From: Candidatus Sulfotelmatobacter sp.
GTDB lineage: Bacteria > Acidobacteriota > Terriglobia > Terriglobales > Acidobacteriaceae
Direction: 5' to 3'
NCBI GenBank assembly: GCA_030041475.1
Contig: JASHNU010000040.1
Location: 1-64,000, forward strand
Length of the DNA stretch: 64,000 nucleotides
In this document: positions 37,212-45,721 of the stretch, piece by piece
Numbering within the stretch: the stretch's first letter is position 1
How the letters are laid out: every line of letters begins with the position of its first letter
Notes under the pieces: generated by a model
Told to the model about the DNA's origin: nothing
What the model saw: only the letters and a program-made list of their open reading frames with translations
The model's database searches: none
Translations under genes and position numbers: made by a program

Positions 37212-37243
37212 AGGGGACGCAAAATGCGTCCCCTAAGTTTTTT
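37212..37243 (+). terminator. Strong intrinsic terminator
   Basis: AGGGGACGCA-AAA-TGCGTCCCCT is a perfect 10-base-pair stem with a 3-base loop, followed by AAG and six Ts. It ends the short plus-strand transcript from 37088 and, with A-rich sequence on its other side, may also work for the minus-strand helicase gene that would read through from the right. Confidence 0.85.
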
Positions 37244-37305
37244 GGCGCCGAAGATTCTGCCGCCACGAGGACTCTGGGGAACGATGTTTCTGCCGAACGG
37301 GCGAT

Positions 37306-40287
37306 TCAGTTCACGTTCTTCAAAATCTCGCCGGAAACGGCTATGTGCTTCTCCTTCGCCGGGCACAAACTCCGGTAGGCGCAGAATGCGCAGTGAATAC
37401 CGGGCTTCGCGTCGAATTTTCCAGAGGCAATTCCCGCAGCGGCCGCTTCCACCCGCTCGCGAGCCTTGCTTAAGTCCGCTTCGCTCCGCGTCGTGACAAC
37501 CGGAATGTTGTCTTCGAGATTGTGCAGGATCAGCGAGCCAACCTTGTATCCCCAAGTTTCGCGAGCTGCAATCGCATAAAGGGAAAACTGCAGGCTTTTG
37601 TCAGCGAAATCCTGGTCTTTGGCCTTGCCGGTCTTGTAGTCAACGATGGATACCGTACCGTCGGTACGATCGTCGATGCGATCCATGCGCCCCGCAATAG
37701 TCGTTGCTCCGATGCGAATCTGGAAGGTCTGCTCGGTGTGAAGGACATGCGGCGGACGCTGGGATCGCACCTTGGCCAGAAAGTCACGGAGTTGGGCGAC
37801 TCCCTGCTGCTCGTAGAGCTCGTGCTGATATTTTTCGTGGATTCCGGCGGCCGCGAGGTCCTCACGGAACTGATCGAACAATTCTTCGTCGGTCTTCGGG
37901 CGCCCGGCGTGTATGGAGTCGAAATAGGTCTTCAGCACGCGATGCATGGCAGCGCCGTACTGCATGGCCGCTGCTGGCTTAGAGGCAAGATGCCAGTCGC
38001 GCTCCAATTTGAACTGCAGTGCGCAGCGCTCGTAGGAATCTACCGCTGAGGCACTGAGCTGCGTGTGCAAGCCCTCCAATACGGGTAACTCTAGCCACTG
38101 GTTCACCTGCGACTCGGCCGGATAGGCGGCGGACGCTCCCGCTTGAATCTCGAGGCTCTTCTGCGACCCACGCGCTGGAACGGCTTTCAGCCAGCCAGAG
38201 AGGCCGCGGTTCTCAATCAAGTCGCGCATGTAACCGTCTGGATTTTTGTTCTTTCCTTTCCCCTGCCGGGCATAAATGCGCAGCGACTCACGAGCCCGGG
38301 TCATGGCGACGTAGAAGAGGCGGCGCTCTTCCTGGTCGTGGAGCGTCTTGTCGTCAGCCTCGGTAATCGAGTCGGCATCGCGCAGTTCCTTCGGAAACGC
38401 CACCAGCGTTTCTTTGTACGAACTGGGAAATGAGTTCGAGTTGGCGTGCAAGATGAAGACGTGCTGGAACTCTAAACCCTTTGCGCCGTGCACGGTCATC
38501 AGGCGGACAGCATTCTCTGCTTCCCTAGCTTCGTCGCGAAGAGTGAGCGGTATCACGCCACCGGCATCGCGAAAATAAGCAAGGTAGTCGACCAACTCCT
38601 CGAGGTCAGTGGTCTTGTTGATCTCCTTTTTTTCCCATGCCTCGGCGAATTTCAGAACCGCCTGTGTCATCGGAGAAGTTGCATCGAGCTCAAAGTGCCT
38701 CGCGATGATTTCCAAAGCCGAGCGCCCCTTGGCTTGGCGATGGTGAATGTCCTCTCTTGCGGATTGAATTGTCCGCAAGACGTCGCCACCGCCATCGACG
38801 CGGTCGAGTGCAGAAGAAAGCGGCACGATGGGACCTTCGCGTGACTGCCCGCCAATAGCGCGCATGACTTGGCGCAGTTGTTCGGCACTCACCCGGAATC
38901 GAGGTAAGCCTGCCACGCGAAACAGACTCACATCATCCCCCGAGGAAACAACCGCATGCAGGCAGGAGAGTAGATCGCGAGCCTGCGGTGTATCGAATAC
39001 GTCCATGCTTTCGATCGCGTAGGGGACGCCGGCGTCGGCCAGTTCCTCCACGACATCGTCGCGGTGGAGATGCGAGCGGTAGAGGATTCCAAAGTCGGAC
39101 CATTTGCATTTCAATTTCTTCTGCAGGTCGCGAAGTTGCCCCACGACCTCGGGACCTTCACTGGATTTGTCAGTGAGAACGACCAGTTCGACCGGAGGGC
39201 TGGGGAGCGGGATGCCCGCGGCTGCGGCTTCCTCCTCTCGAACCGAATGGAGCGGAGCACGCTGATAACGGATGGTGCCGTCGTTGCGATCGAATACGGG
39301 CGGATTTTCGTTGATCAATGCGAACGCGCTGCGCAGGATCGGAGTGGTCGAACGGCGATTCTTCTCGAGGACCAGGAGTTTGGTGTCGGAAAACTGATGC
39401 TGAAAGAGTTTGAAGGCCGCGCTGGAAGCTCCGCGAAAACGGTAAATCGACTGGTCAGGATCGCCAACGGCGAAGATGTTGCCGTTTGCGGTAGCCAAAC
39501 GCCGGAGAATTCGGACCTGGGCGAAGTTGGCGTCCTGAAATTCGTCAGCCAGAATGAAACGAGCGCGTGACTGGGCTTCGGCCAGCGCCTTTTCGTCGCT
39601 CTGCAGCAAAGCATAAGCGCGCACGATCATGTGGCTGAAGGTGCCCAGATTCTCTTCTTCCAGCCACCGCTCGACCGCGACGAAAACGCGAGTGATTTCC
39701 CGGCAACGTCCGATCACCTCCTCACGATCCAGCGACTCCTTCGACTTCGCCACTCGCGGCAGTGGCACCTCGCCGCGCTCGAGGCGCTCGACGTATTCGG
39801 CGTACTTCTGAGGCATGACTAACTCGTCGTGGCAGCGGTCCATGAACTCAATCAGATCGCGGAGAAACTTCCCAAGATTGGGGGCGCTCACAAAGTGCTC
39901 GAGATGGAGATCGCGAATGCGGCGGCGAAGATAAATCCAGAGGTCCTGTTCATCGAGAACGCCAAAATCTTTGTGCACGGTCCTGAGCAGCTCGAGGCAG
40001 TAGTCATGAAACGTGGTGGCCTGGACTTCCCTGCCTTCGAGCAATTTGCGCAGCCGGTCCTTCATCTCCTTGGCCGCGTTGACGGTGTAGGTGAGCGCAA
40101 GGATTTCCTCCGGCTGGGCGTGGCCTTCGTGAACGAGATGTGCAATACGGTGCGTGAGCACGGAGGTTTTGCCCGTACCCGCACCGGCGACGACCAGCAA
40201 TGGACCATAAATGTGTTCGATGGCGATCCGCTGTCGCTCATCGGCAGCGAATGGAGCCTTGCGGTAATTCGCCTTCACAACGGGCAT
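37306..40287 (-). CDS. UvrD/Rep-type helicase fused to PD-(D/E)XK nuclease
   Basis: A 993-residue ATP-dependent 3'-5' helicase-nuclease for DNA break processing. The helicase half has Walker A GAGTGKTS (about 36-43), the DEFQD Walker B, GDPDQSIYRFRGA, and motif V-VI sequences VMTVHGAKGLEF-type (LMTVHGAKGLEFQHV) and LFYVAMTRARESL. The C-terminal half is a RecB/AddB-like nuclease: GRMDRIDDRTDG and IVDYKTGK hold the active-site Asp and Lys, and YERC plus CAFCAYRSLC give four cysteines suited to the AddB-type iron-sulfur staple. One chain thus combines the work split between AddA and AddB. It follows rsmE on the same strand. Confidence 0.88.
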   Translation of the reverse strand: MPVVKANYRKAPFAADERQRIAIEHIYGPLLVVAGAGTGKTSVLTHRIAHLVHEGHAQPEEILALTYTVNAAKEMKDRLRKLLEGREVQATTFHDYCLELLRTVHKDFGVLDEQDLWIYLRRRIRDLHLEHFVSAPNLGKFLRDLIEFMDRCHDELVMPQKYAEYVERLERGEVPLPRVAKSKESLDREEVIGRCREITRVFVAVERWLEEENLGTFSHMIVRAYALLQSDEKALAEAQSRARFILADEFQDANFAQVRILRRLATANGNIFAVGDPDQSIYRFRGASSAAFKLFQHQFSDTKLLVLEKNRRSTTPILRSAFALINENPPVFDRNDGTIRYQRAPLHSVREEEAAAAGIPLPSPPVELVVLTDKSSEGPEVVGQLRDLQKKLKCKWSDFGILYRSHLHRDDVVEELADAGVPYAIESMDVFDTPQARDLLSCLHAVVSSGDDVSLFRVAGLPRFRVSAEQLRQVMRAIGGQSREGPIVPLSSALDRVDGGGDVLRTIQSAREDIHHRQAKGRSALEIIARHFELDATSPMTQAVLKFAEAWEKKEINKTTDLEELVDYLAYFRDAGGVIPLTLRDEAREAENAVRLMTVHGAKGLEFQHVFILHANSNSFPSSYKETLVAFPKELRDADSITEADDKTLHDQEERRLFYVAMTRARESLRIYARQGKGKNKNPDGYMRDLIENRGLSGWLKAVPARGSQKSLEIQAGASAAYPAESQVNQWLELPVLEGLHTQLSASAVDSYERCALQFKLERDWHLASKPAAAMQYGAAMHRVLKTYFDSIHAGRPKTDEELFDQFREDLAAAGIHEKYQHELYEQQGVAQLRDFLAKVRSQRPPHVLHTEQTFQIRIGATTIAGRMDRIDDRTDGTVSIVDYKTGKAKDQDFADKSLQFSLYAIAARETWGYKVGSLILHNLEDNIPVVTTRSEADLSKARERVEAAAAGIASGKFDAKPGIHCAFCAYRSLCPAKEKHIAVSGEILKNVN

Positions 40288-40363
40288 TGCGGCTCAGGAT
40301 AACACTTGACGAGTTGAGGAAGGCGGTGCGAAAACAAGCCGCAGGGAGGAATCGGCAGTTCGG

Positions 40364-41077
40364 CTAGCTCAGTTCTGAGATCAGAATCGCCGAGGCGGCA
40401 ATAGCAGCAGTCTCAGCGCGCAAGATTCTTGCGCCCAGCGAAGCAAATACCCATCCCCCTGTGCGGAAGAGCGCCAATTCGTCGTTCGTCCAGCCGCCCT
40501 CGGGTCCTACTGCCAGGAGAACTTCGTTGGCGCTGCCAGCTGAGGAAACAACATCCCGCAATTGAGTTTGCATCTCTGACTCGGCCAACACGATGCGCAA
40601 GTCGGCAGAGAGTCCCGCGGCTTCCTGCAGTCGAAGGGGGCTGCCGACTTCCGGCGCGGCTGAGCGACGCGACTGCTCCGCAGCCTGCAACGCAATGCGC
40701 CGCCAGCGCTCCACGCGCTTCGCCGATGCCGAGGCAAGGTGCGCATCGGTACGACGGGCGATCAAGGGCAGGATTCGTGCTACACCAAGTTCTGTGCACT
40801 TTTCGATCGCCCACTCCATCCGGTCGAATTTGAAAATGGAGAGCAATAACGAGACGGAGGCTGTGGCGACCCCAGGAATTTCTTCGCCGAGTTCAAACTC
40901 CACCCGGCCGTCGGCGACCGTGAGAACACGTCCCCGACGCACCCGGGTTCCGGCAGCGATGTCGAATTCCTGCCCGGCTCGGGCACGCAGCACGCGCACC
41001 AGGTGATCGGCATGATCACCAGTCAGGGCTGCCCGATTGTCCGAGAATTCGTCGGCGATCCATCTTCGGCGGGTCAT
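40364..41077 (-). CDS. rsmE: 16S rRNA (uracil-1498-N3)-methyltransferase
   Basis: RsmE methylates U1498 of 16S rRNA with S-adenosylmethionine. The 237 residues have the N-terminal PUA-like part (HLVRVLRARAGQEFDI) and the SPOUT knot with KFDRMEWAIEKCTELGV, ALQAAEQSRRSAAPEV (shortened here) and the SAM-binding LLAVGPEGGWTNDELALF and SLGARILRAETAA. It lies 51 bases after dnaJ; the dnaJ-rsmE order is common in bacteria. Nothing unusual is seen. Confidence 0.95.
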   Translation of the reverse strand: MTRRRWIADEFSDNRAALTGDHADHLVRVLRARAGQEFDIAAGTRVRRGRVLTVADGRVEFELGEEIPGVATASVSLLLSIFKFDRMEWAIEKCTELGVARILPLIARRTDAHLASASAKRVERWRRIALQAAEQSRRSAAPEVGSPLRLQEAAGLSADLRIVLAESEMQTQLRDVVSSAGSANEVLLAVGPEGGWTNDELALFRTGGWVFASLGARILRAETAAIAASAILISELS

Positions 41078-41128
41078 CGCGGCGGGTCATGGGGTTCAGA
41101 AAAATCACAGACCACCCTGCAGGTCCAC

Positions 41129-42268
41129 CTATCCAAACATGTCTTTCATCTTGCCCAACAGGGAGCGCAGCAGCGGTTGATTATCTACTTTGGAGAGTGC
41201 ATCAAGCTCCTGCAGTAATTCCCGCTGGCGTTTGTTCAGCTTGCTTGGAACCTGCACCCGAACCTCGACATATAAATCGCCCTTGCCGTGACCGTTCAGC
41301 ACGGGCACACCCTTGTTGCGGACGCGAAATGTTGTGCCGGGCTGCGTGCCTTCGGGAATTTTCAGCGCGTGCTCGCCGTCCATGGTGGGCACGCGGATTT
41401 CCGCGCCCATCGCAGCCTGGGTCACAGAAATGGGGACGACGCAATGAAGGTCGTTGCCTTCGCGCGCAAAGAACGGGTGTTCCTTGACGTGGAGCACAAC
41501 ATACAAGTCGCCGGCCGGACCACCGAACTGACCGACTTCACCTGCCCCGGCAAAACGGATGCGCGTGCCGTCCTCGACGCCGGGTGGAACCTTGGCGTCT
41601 ACGGAGCGTTGGCGAAGAGTGCGGCCTTCACCTTTGCATTTCGGGCACGGATCGGTGATGACGCTGCCTGTCCCCTGGCACGCGGGACAAGTGCGCGCGA
41701 TGCTGAAAAATCCCTGCTGATACCGAACCTGCCCGCGCCCAGCGCACGAACGGCAGGTCGTGGGCCCCTTTCCTGCCGCTGCGCCCGAGCCGCGGCACTC
41801 TTCACAAGCTTCGTGACGGCGCACTGTAACCCGCGTTTCTTTGCCGAAAAATGCCTCTTCGAATTCGAGCGTCAGGTCTTCGCGCAGATCAGCGCCCCGC
41901 TGCACGCGGCTGCGGCGGCGTCCGCCTCCGCCGCCGAACAAGTCGCCGAACCCGAAGAAGTCGCCAAAGATGTCGCTGAAATCCTGGAACACAGTTGGAT
42001 CGAAGCCAGCCCCCGCCGCAGGTCCTCCACCTAGGCCGGCGTGGCCATAGCGGTCGTAGACAGATCGCTTCTCCGAATCGGCGAGCACGGCGTAGGCTTC
42101 GCTGACTTCCTTGAATTTTTCCTCGGCGTCGGGATTGTTGGGATTGCGGTCGGGATGGTATTGCAATGCGAGCTTGCGGTATGCGCTCTTCAGCTCCACC
42201 TCAGAGCAGGTGCGAGCCACTCCCAACACTTCGTAGTAATCGCGTTTTGTATTCGTGGCCAGAATCAA
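41129..42268 (-). CDS. dnaJ: Chaperone DnaJ
   Basis: DnaJ delivers unfolded proteins to DnaK and stimulates its ATPase. The 379 residues show the J domain ([23 protein letters not shown] at about 39-41), a Gly/Phe-rich linker, four CxxCxGxG zinc repeats ([32 protein letters not shown]) and the C-terminal substrate domain. The start is odd: the first possible codon is a TTG directly abutting AAAGG, and the usual protein start ([12 protein letters not shown]) corresponds to a CTG two codons later with AAAGG at six bases. Either is a non-ATG start. dnaK is not in the window. Confidence 0.95.
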   Translation of the reverse strand: MILATNTKRDYYEVLGVARTCSEVELKSAYRKLALQYHPDRNPNNPDAEEKFKEVSEAYAVLADSEKRSVYDRYGHAGLGGGPAAGAGFDPTVFQDFSDIFGDFFGFGDLFGGGGGRRRSRVQRGADLREDLTLEFEEAFFGKETRVTVRRHEACEECRGSGAAAGKGPTTCRSCAGRGQVRYQQGFFSIARTCPACQGTGSVITDPCPKCKGEGRTLRQRSVDAKVPPGVEDGTRIRFAGAGEVGQFGGPAGDLYVVLHVKEHPFFAREGNDLHCVVPISVTQAAMGAEIRVPTMDGEHALKIPEGTQPGTTFRVRNKGVPVLNGHGKGDLYVEVRVQVPSKLNKRQRELLQELDALSKVDNQPLLRSLLGKMKDMFG

Positions 42269-42298
42269 CCTTTCTTTTCGGGTTCCAGGCTTCCGGGT

Positions 42299-42682
42299 CT
42301 ATTCAGCCGGACGAAACGTACCAAACGTCCAAGAATGGCCCTCGGGATCGCGCACGTGGTAGCTCCGTGCGCCGAAGTCGGTATCGGCGGGCGGCGCCAG
42401 GATCTCTGCTCCTGCGGCGCGCGCCCGGTCGCAATGGGCGTCGGGATTCTCAACGTGCAAACTCTGAGTAACAGCGCCCAGCGTTAGCGGCCTCGCCATT
42501 CCGTCGTGCGGCCGGTCTGAGCCGAGCATGATGATGTTCGTACCCAGCTTCAGCTGGGCGTGCCGGACATACTTCCCGGTCTCAGGAACCGAAAATACCT
42601 CCACGAAGCCAAATGCCGAGCAGAGCCACCGAATCGCTCCGCGGGCGTCGTTGTAGCGAAGAATGGGAAAGATCGTCTGCAT
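42299..42682 (-). CDS. VOC-family (glyoxalase/bleomycin-resistance-like) protein
   Basis: A 127-residue vicinal-oxygen-chelate fold protein with the two beta-alpha-beta-beta-beta modules of the family (IFPILRYNDARGAIRWLCSA; YHVRDPEGHSWTFGTF). The DPEGHSW motif near the C-terminus is typical of the PhnB-like/glyoxalase branch. It lies between grpE and dnaJ, inside a heat-shock operon, which is not a usual place. The ATG at 42682 has AAAGGG six bases upstream; an ATG at 42718 overlapping the grpE stop (ATGA) is an alternative that adds 12 residues. Substrate unknown. Confidence 0.8.
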   Translation of the reverse strand: MQTIFPILRYNDARGAIRWLCSAFGFVEVFSVPETGKYVRHAQLKLGTNIIMLGSDRPHDGMARPLTLGAVTQSLHVENPDAHCDRARAAGAEILAPPADTDFGARSYHVRDPEGHSWTFGTFRPAE

Positions 42683-42714
42683 GCCTGCCCTTTGAAATGC
42701 AGATAGCGCCATTC

Positions 42715-43317
42715 TCATTTCCCGGGATTCTTTGCCACTTTCACCATTGCGGGGCGCAGCAGGCGGTCCTTAAATTTGTAACCGCGCTGCAGTTCTTCGA
42801 GCACCTCGTGATCGGCGGCGTCCCGGGTGTCCACCATTTCGATCGCCTCATGGTAGCGGGGATCGAACGGCTCACCCTTTGCTGGAATCGCGCCCAATCC
42901 GATCTTCGACAGTGCGTCCTGCAACTGCTTGTAGATCAGTTCCACGCCACTGCGGAAGTCGCCGGGATCGGACTTCACCTGCAGGGCGCGCTCGAAGCTG
43001 TCGAGCACAGGCAGCAACGGTTTGATGGCGTCGGCAGCCGCGTAGTCGCGAAACTCCTGCTGTTCTTTCGCGGCTCGGCGGCGGGCGTTTTCAAATTCAG
43101 CCTGGACGCGCGCCAGACGGTCGAGCAGGGTGTCGCGCTCCACTTTCAGTTTTTGCAACTCTGTGCTCGACACTTCGCCCGTGCCGACCGCACTCTCCGC
43201 TGGCGCGGCCACAGGATTCTCATCTGCATCAGCAGGCGGAAGTTCATGATCCAGATCAAACCCGGCAGTCTTGGTCTCTGGTTTTCCGTTCGATTTCCCC
43301 ATAACTCCGTAGGTCAC
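42715..43317 (-). CDS. grpE: Nucleotide exchange factor GrpE
   Basis: GrpE releases ADP from DnaK. The 200 residues have a disordered acidic N-terminus (1-50), a long coiled coil (ELQKLKVERDTLLDRLARVQ), the dimer helix segment FENARRRAAKEQQEFRDYA and the beta domain with the signature PFDPRYHEAIEMVDT and VLEELQRGYKFKDRLLRPA. The GTG at 43317 overlaps the hrcA stop as GTGA, suggesting coupled translation; an ATG five codons later is possible. Confidence 0.93.
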   Translation of the reverse strand: MTYGVMGKSNGKPETKTAGFDLDHELPPADADENPVAAPAESAVGTGEVSSTELQKLKVERDTLLDRLARVQAEFENARRRAAKEQQEFRDYAAADAIKPLLPVLDSFERALQVKSDPGDFRSGVELIYKQLQDALSKIGLGAIPAKGEPFDPRYHEAIEMVDTRDAADHEVLEELQRGYKFKDRLLRPAMVKVAKNPGK

Positions 43318-44354
43318 TCCGACTCATTCAGAATCTTGTCAAACAGGCGCGCGATGTAGCTGACAGCGGTGATCGTGTGCTGATAATCCATGCGCGTAGG
43401 GCCGATCACCGCTAACGATCCCATGACTTCGTTTCCCGCGTGAGCAGGCGCCCCGATCAGCACGAAATTGCGCATCGACGGCAGAGTCTTGTCGAGTCCA
43501 ATCACCACGCGTACAGCTTCCTGCTTTACGTCGAGGTACGCGCCAAGCAGTTGCACGACTTTTTCCTTCTCCTCCAGCGTCTTCAGCATATCCTGAAGAC
43601 GCTGGCGGTCCTGTTCGCCGGCCACCAGATTGGCTGCGCCTTCCACAAAGACCACCTCTGCTCCCTGCTCGGTGGCCAGCGCGCCCTGCTTGTAAAGTTG
43701 CTCGATGGAGTTCATCAGGCGGTCATATTCGCTGCGCTCGTGCTCCAGGCGCCGCACCAGTTCCGACCGCATGGCTTCCATCGTCCAGCCGCGAAAGTTC
43801 TCGTTGATGTAGCACGACGCCAGATCCAGATCGGCTTGCGACAAGTCGAGCCGCAACACGCGATCCCGCACCAACCCGGAACGCGTTACAACCACCGCCA
43901 GAACTTTCTGATCCCCCAGCCGCGAGAAGTAGACGTGCTCCAGAGCGTTCCTCGGGCCACTGGTCGCCACCGTTACGCCCACATTCCGCGAAATCAGCGA
44001 CAGAACGTGCGAAGTACGCTCCATGAACTCCTGCACATCGCTGACGCCGGCCAGCGATTCCGAGATCATGGACTCTTCCTGCGGCGCCAGGCGGGCAGTA
44101 CCTGAAATCTGTTCGACGTAATAACGGTAAGCCTCCGTCGTGGGAACGCGACCAGCCGAGGTGTGCGGCTGCTCCAGGAATCCGGCATCCGACAAGTCGG
44201 CCATGACGTTGCGGATGGAGGCCGGGCTGAGTCCCTCGCGATTCGAGCGCGCCAGCGTGCGCGAGCCGACCGGTTCGCCCGTCGAGATGAACGTCTCGAC
44301 GATGGCGGTCAAGATTTCGCGTTCACGCGTACCGATATTGGTGTCAATTGGCAT
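43314..44354 (-). CDS. hrcA: Heat-inducible transcription repressor HrcA
   Basis: HrcA represses class I heat-shock genes by binding CIRCE elements. The 346 residues have the N-terminal winged helix (REREILTAIVETFISTGEPV, SPASIRNVMADLSDAGFLEQ, then PHTSAGRVPTTEAYRYYV) and the GAF-like C-terminal domain ending GPTRMDYQHTITAVSYIA. It heads the operon hrcA-grpE-VOC-dnaJ-rsmE, with the helicase-nuclease gene possibly included. I looked for a CIRCE repeat (GCACTC/GAGTGC) upstream and found none in the window, so the operator may be elsewhere or diverged. Confidence 0.95.
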   Translation of the reverse strand: MPIDTNIGTREREILTAIVETFISTGEPVGSRTLARSNREGLSPASIRNVMADLSDAGFLEQPHTSAGRVPTTEAYRYYVEQISGTARLAPQEESMISESLAGVSDVQEFMERTSHVLSLISRNVGVTVATSGPRNALEHVYFSRLGDQKVLAVVVTRSGLVRDRVLRLDLSQADLDLASCYINENFRGWTMEAMRSELVRRLEHERSEYDRLMNSIEQLYKQGALATEQGAEVVFVEGAANLVAGEQDRQRLQDMLKTLEEKEKVVQLLGAYLDVKQEAVRVVIGLDKTLPSMRNFVLIGAPAHAGNEVMGSLAVIGPTRMDYQHTITAVSYIARLFDKILNESE

Positions 44355-44510
44355 GTGCTGTTTCGCTCTGCTGTGTCAATCGGACGGTCCCGCCGGCGGA
44401 AGCAACCGCCTACCCCTATTTTACCGGACTATTTTAGATGCAGAGCGTTAGCTTTTTGGATCAAATGTGAGCTTGCCCTGGGCAGGTATCATAGGCAGCG
44501 GTCGAAGAAA

Positions 44511-45695
44511 ATGAAACCAAGAGTTCATGTCGCAGTGATCGGAGCAGGCGCTTTTGGCGGGTGGACGGCGTTGCATCTGCAAGAGCGCGGTGCTCGCGTG
44601 ACGCTGCTCGACGCGTGGGGCCCGGGAAATTCACGCGCGTCCTCAGGCGGAGAAACGCGCATCATGCGCTGCACCTACGGTCCCAATCAGCCCTATACCG
44701 AAACGGCCGCGCGCTCGCTGAAGTTGTGGCAGAAATATGAACGGCGCTGGAAGCGCCGATTCCTGCATCGCACCGGTGTGCTGTGGATGGCATCGGACCG
44801 CAAGCACGAAACCGCCTTCGAGCGCGGTTCGATCGAAATGCTGCGCAGCGCGAAGGTGAAGCATCTGGAACTTTCTGTCGCAGCAATGGGCAAACGCTGG
44901 CCGCAGATCAACTTCTCGGGAATCGAATGGGGAATCTTCGAACCGGAGTGCGGATATCTGGATGCGCGTGCCAGTTGCCGGGCGGTCGTAAACGCATTCG
45001 TTGCCGGGGGAGGCCGCTATCGGCAGCTGGCTGTGAAGTCTGAGGGTTTAGAGGACCGCGCTGTACGTGCTCTCGCCCTCTGGGATGGCTCGCGGCTCAA
45101 GGCTGATTGCTATATCTTTGCGTGCGGGCCGTGGCTAGGCGAGTTGTTCCCCTCAGCGATCGGGAATCTGGTCCGGCCCACGAAGCAGGATGTCTTTTTC
45201 TTCGGCCCTCCCGCGGGAGACGCCCGCTTCAGCGATGAGCGTATGCCCGTCTGGGCAGATCATCGCGATCACTTTTTCTACGGAATCCCGGGCAGCGGTC
45301 GGCGCGGATTCAAAGTTGCCGATGACACCCGTGGCCCGATCTTCGATCCCACGACGGGCGAGCGCGTAGTCAGCCAGGAGACGCTCAAGGGCGTCCGCGA
45401 GTACGTCTCCTTCCGCTTCCCTGCCCTGAAAGGCGCGCCGCTGATCGAGACTCGCGTTTGCCAGTACGAGCAGACCCCTGACAGTCACTTCATCATCGAC
45501 CGTCATCCGGAGAATGGCAACGTTTGGCTGCTTGGTGGAGGCTCAGGGCACGGCTTCAAACACGGCCCCGCGCTCGGGGAGATGATGGCAGAGTTGATTC
45601 TGAAGGAGAAGGAAGCGGACACGATCTGGAGGATCGACAGATTTCGAAACAGTAACCACAGAGAGCACAGAGACTCACAGGGCGATCCTCAGTGA
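44511..45695 (+). CDS. FAD-dependent amine oxidoreductase, sarcosine oxidase/N-methyltryptophan oxidase-like
   Basis: A 394-residue flavoprotein of the DAO superfamily. The Rossmann FAD site is VAVIGAGAFGGWTALHLQER with a following LLDAWGPGNSRASSGGETRI, which matches monomeric sarcosine oxidases. WLLGGGSGHGFKHGPALGE near the C-terminus is the conserved segment over the covalent-flavin side; the usual Cys before it is not obvious here. These enzymes oxidise N-methyl or secondary amines to imines. The ATG at 44511 begins MKPRVHVAVIG. The last 15 codons (NSNHREHRDSQGDPQ) are read from an intergenic-type inverted repeat, so the tail is probably an insertion-derived extension. Confidence 0.82.
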   Translation: MKPRVHVAVIGAGAFGGWTALHLQERGARVTLLDAWGPGNSRASSGGETRIMRCTYGPNQPYTETAARSLKLWQKYERRWKRRFLHRTGVLWMASDRKHETAFERGSIEMLRSAKVKHLELSVAAMGKRWPQINFSGIEWGIFEPECGYLDARASCRAVVNAFVAGGGRYRQLAVKSEGLEDRAVRALALWDGSRLKADCYIFACGPWLGELFPSAIGNLVRPTKQDVFFFGPPAGDARFSDERMPVWADHRDHFFYGIPGSGRRGFKVADDTRGPIFDPTTGERVVSQETLKGVREYVSFRFPALKGAPLIETRVCQYEQTPDSHFIIDRHPENGNVWLLGGGSGHGFKHGPALGEMMAELILKEKEADTIWRIDRFRNSNHREHRDSQGDPQ

Positions 45696-45713
45696 CTCTG
45701 TGCACTCTGTGGT
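45655..45713. repeat. Inverted repeat of ACCACAGAG-GCACAGAG type, overlapping gene end
   Basis: ACCACAGAGAGCACAGAGACTCA on the left pairs with TGACTCTGTGCACTCTGTGGT on the right, with one insertion, around about 15 bases. It lies between convergent genes and overlaps the 3' end of the oxidoreductase gene. It may act as a bidirectional terminator; its sequence looks like a dispersed repeat of the REP/MITE kind. Confidence 0.6.
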
Positions 45714-45721
45714 GAGAAGTC

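Larger units (their letters stand above)
36774..37305. other. Intergenic stretch with a compact transcription unit
   Basis: About 530 bases between thiolase and the helicase-nuclease gene. The first 270 bases hold only the thiolase promoter region. The second half carries a near-consensus promoter (37053-37081), two small hairpins, a 13-codon ORF and an intrinsic terminator (37212-37243), listed below. Confidence 0.6.

Noticed and set aside
44355-44510. CIRCE element expected upstream of hrcA
   Set aside because: No GCACTC/GAGTGC inverted repeat is present; a GAGCGTTAGC stretch resembles only half and has no partner.
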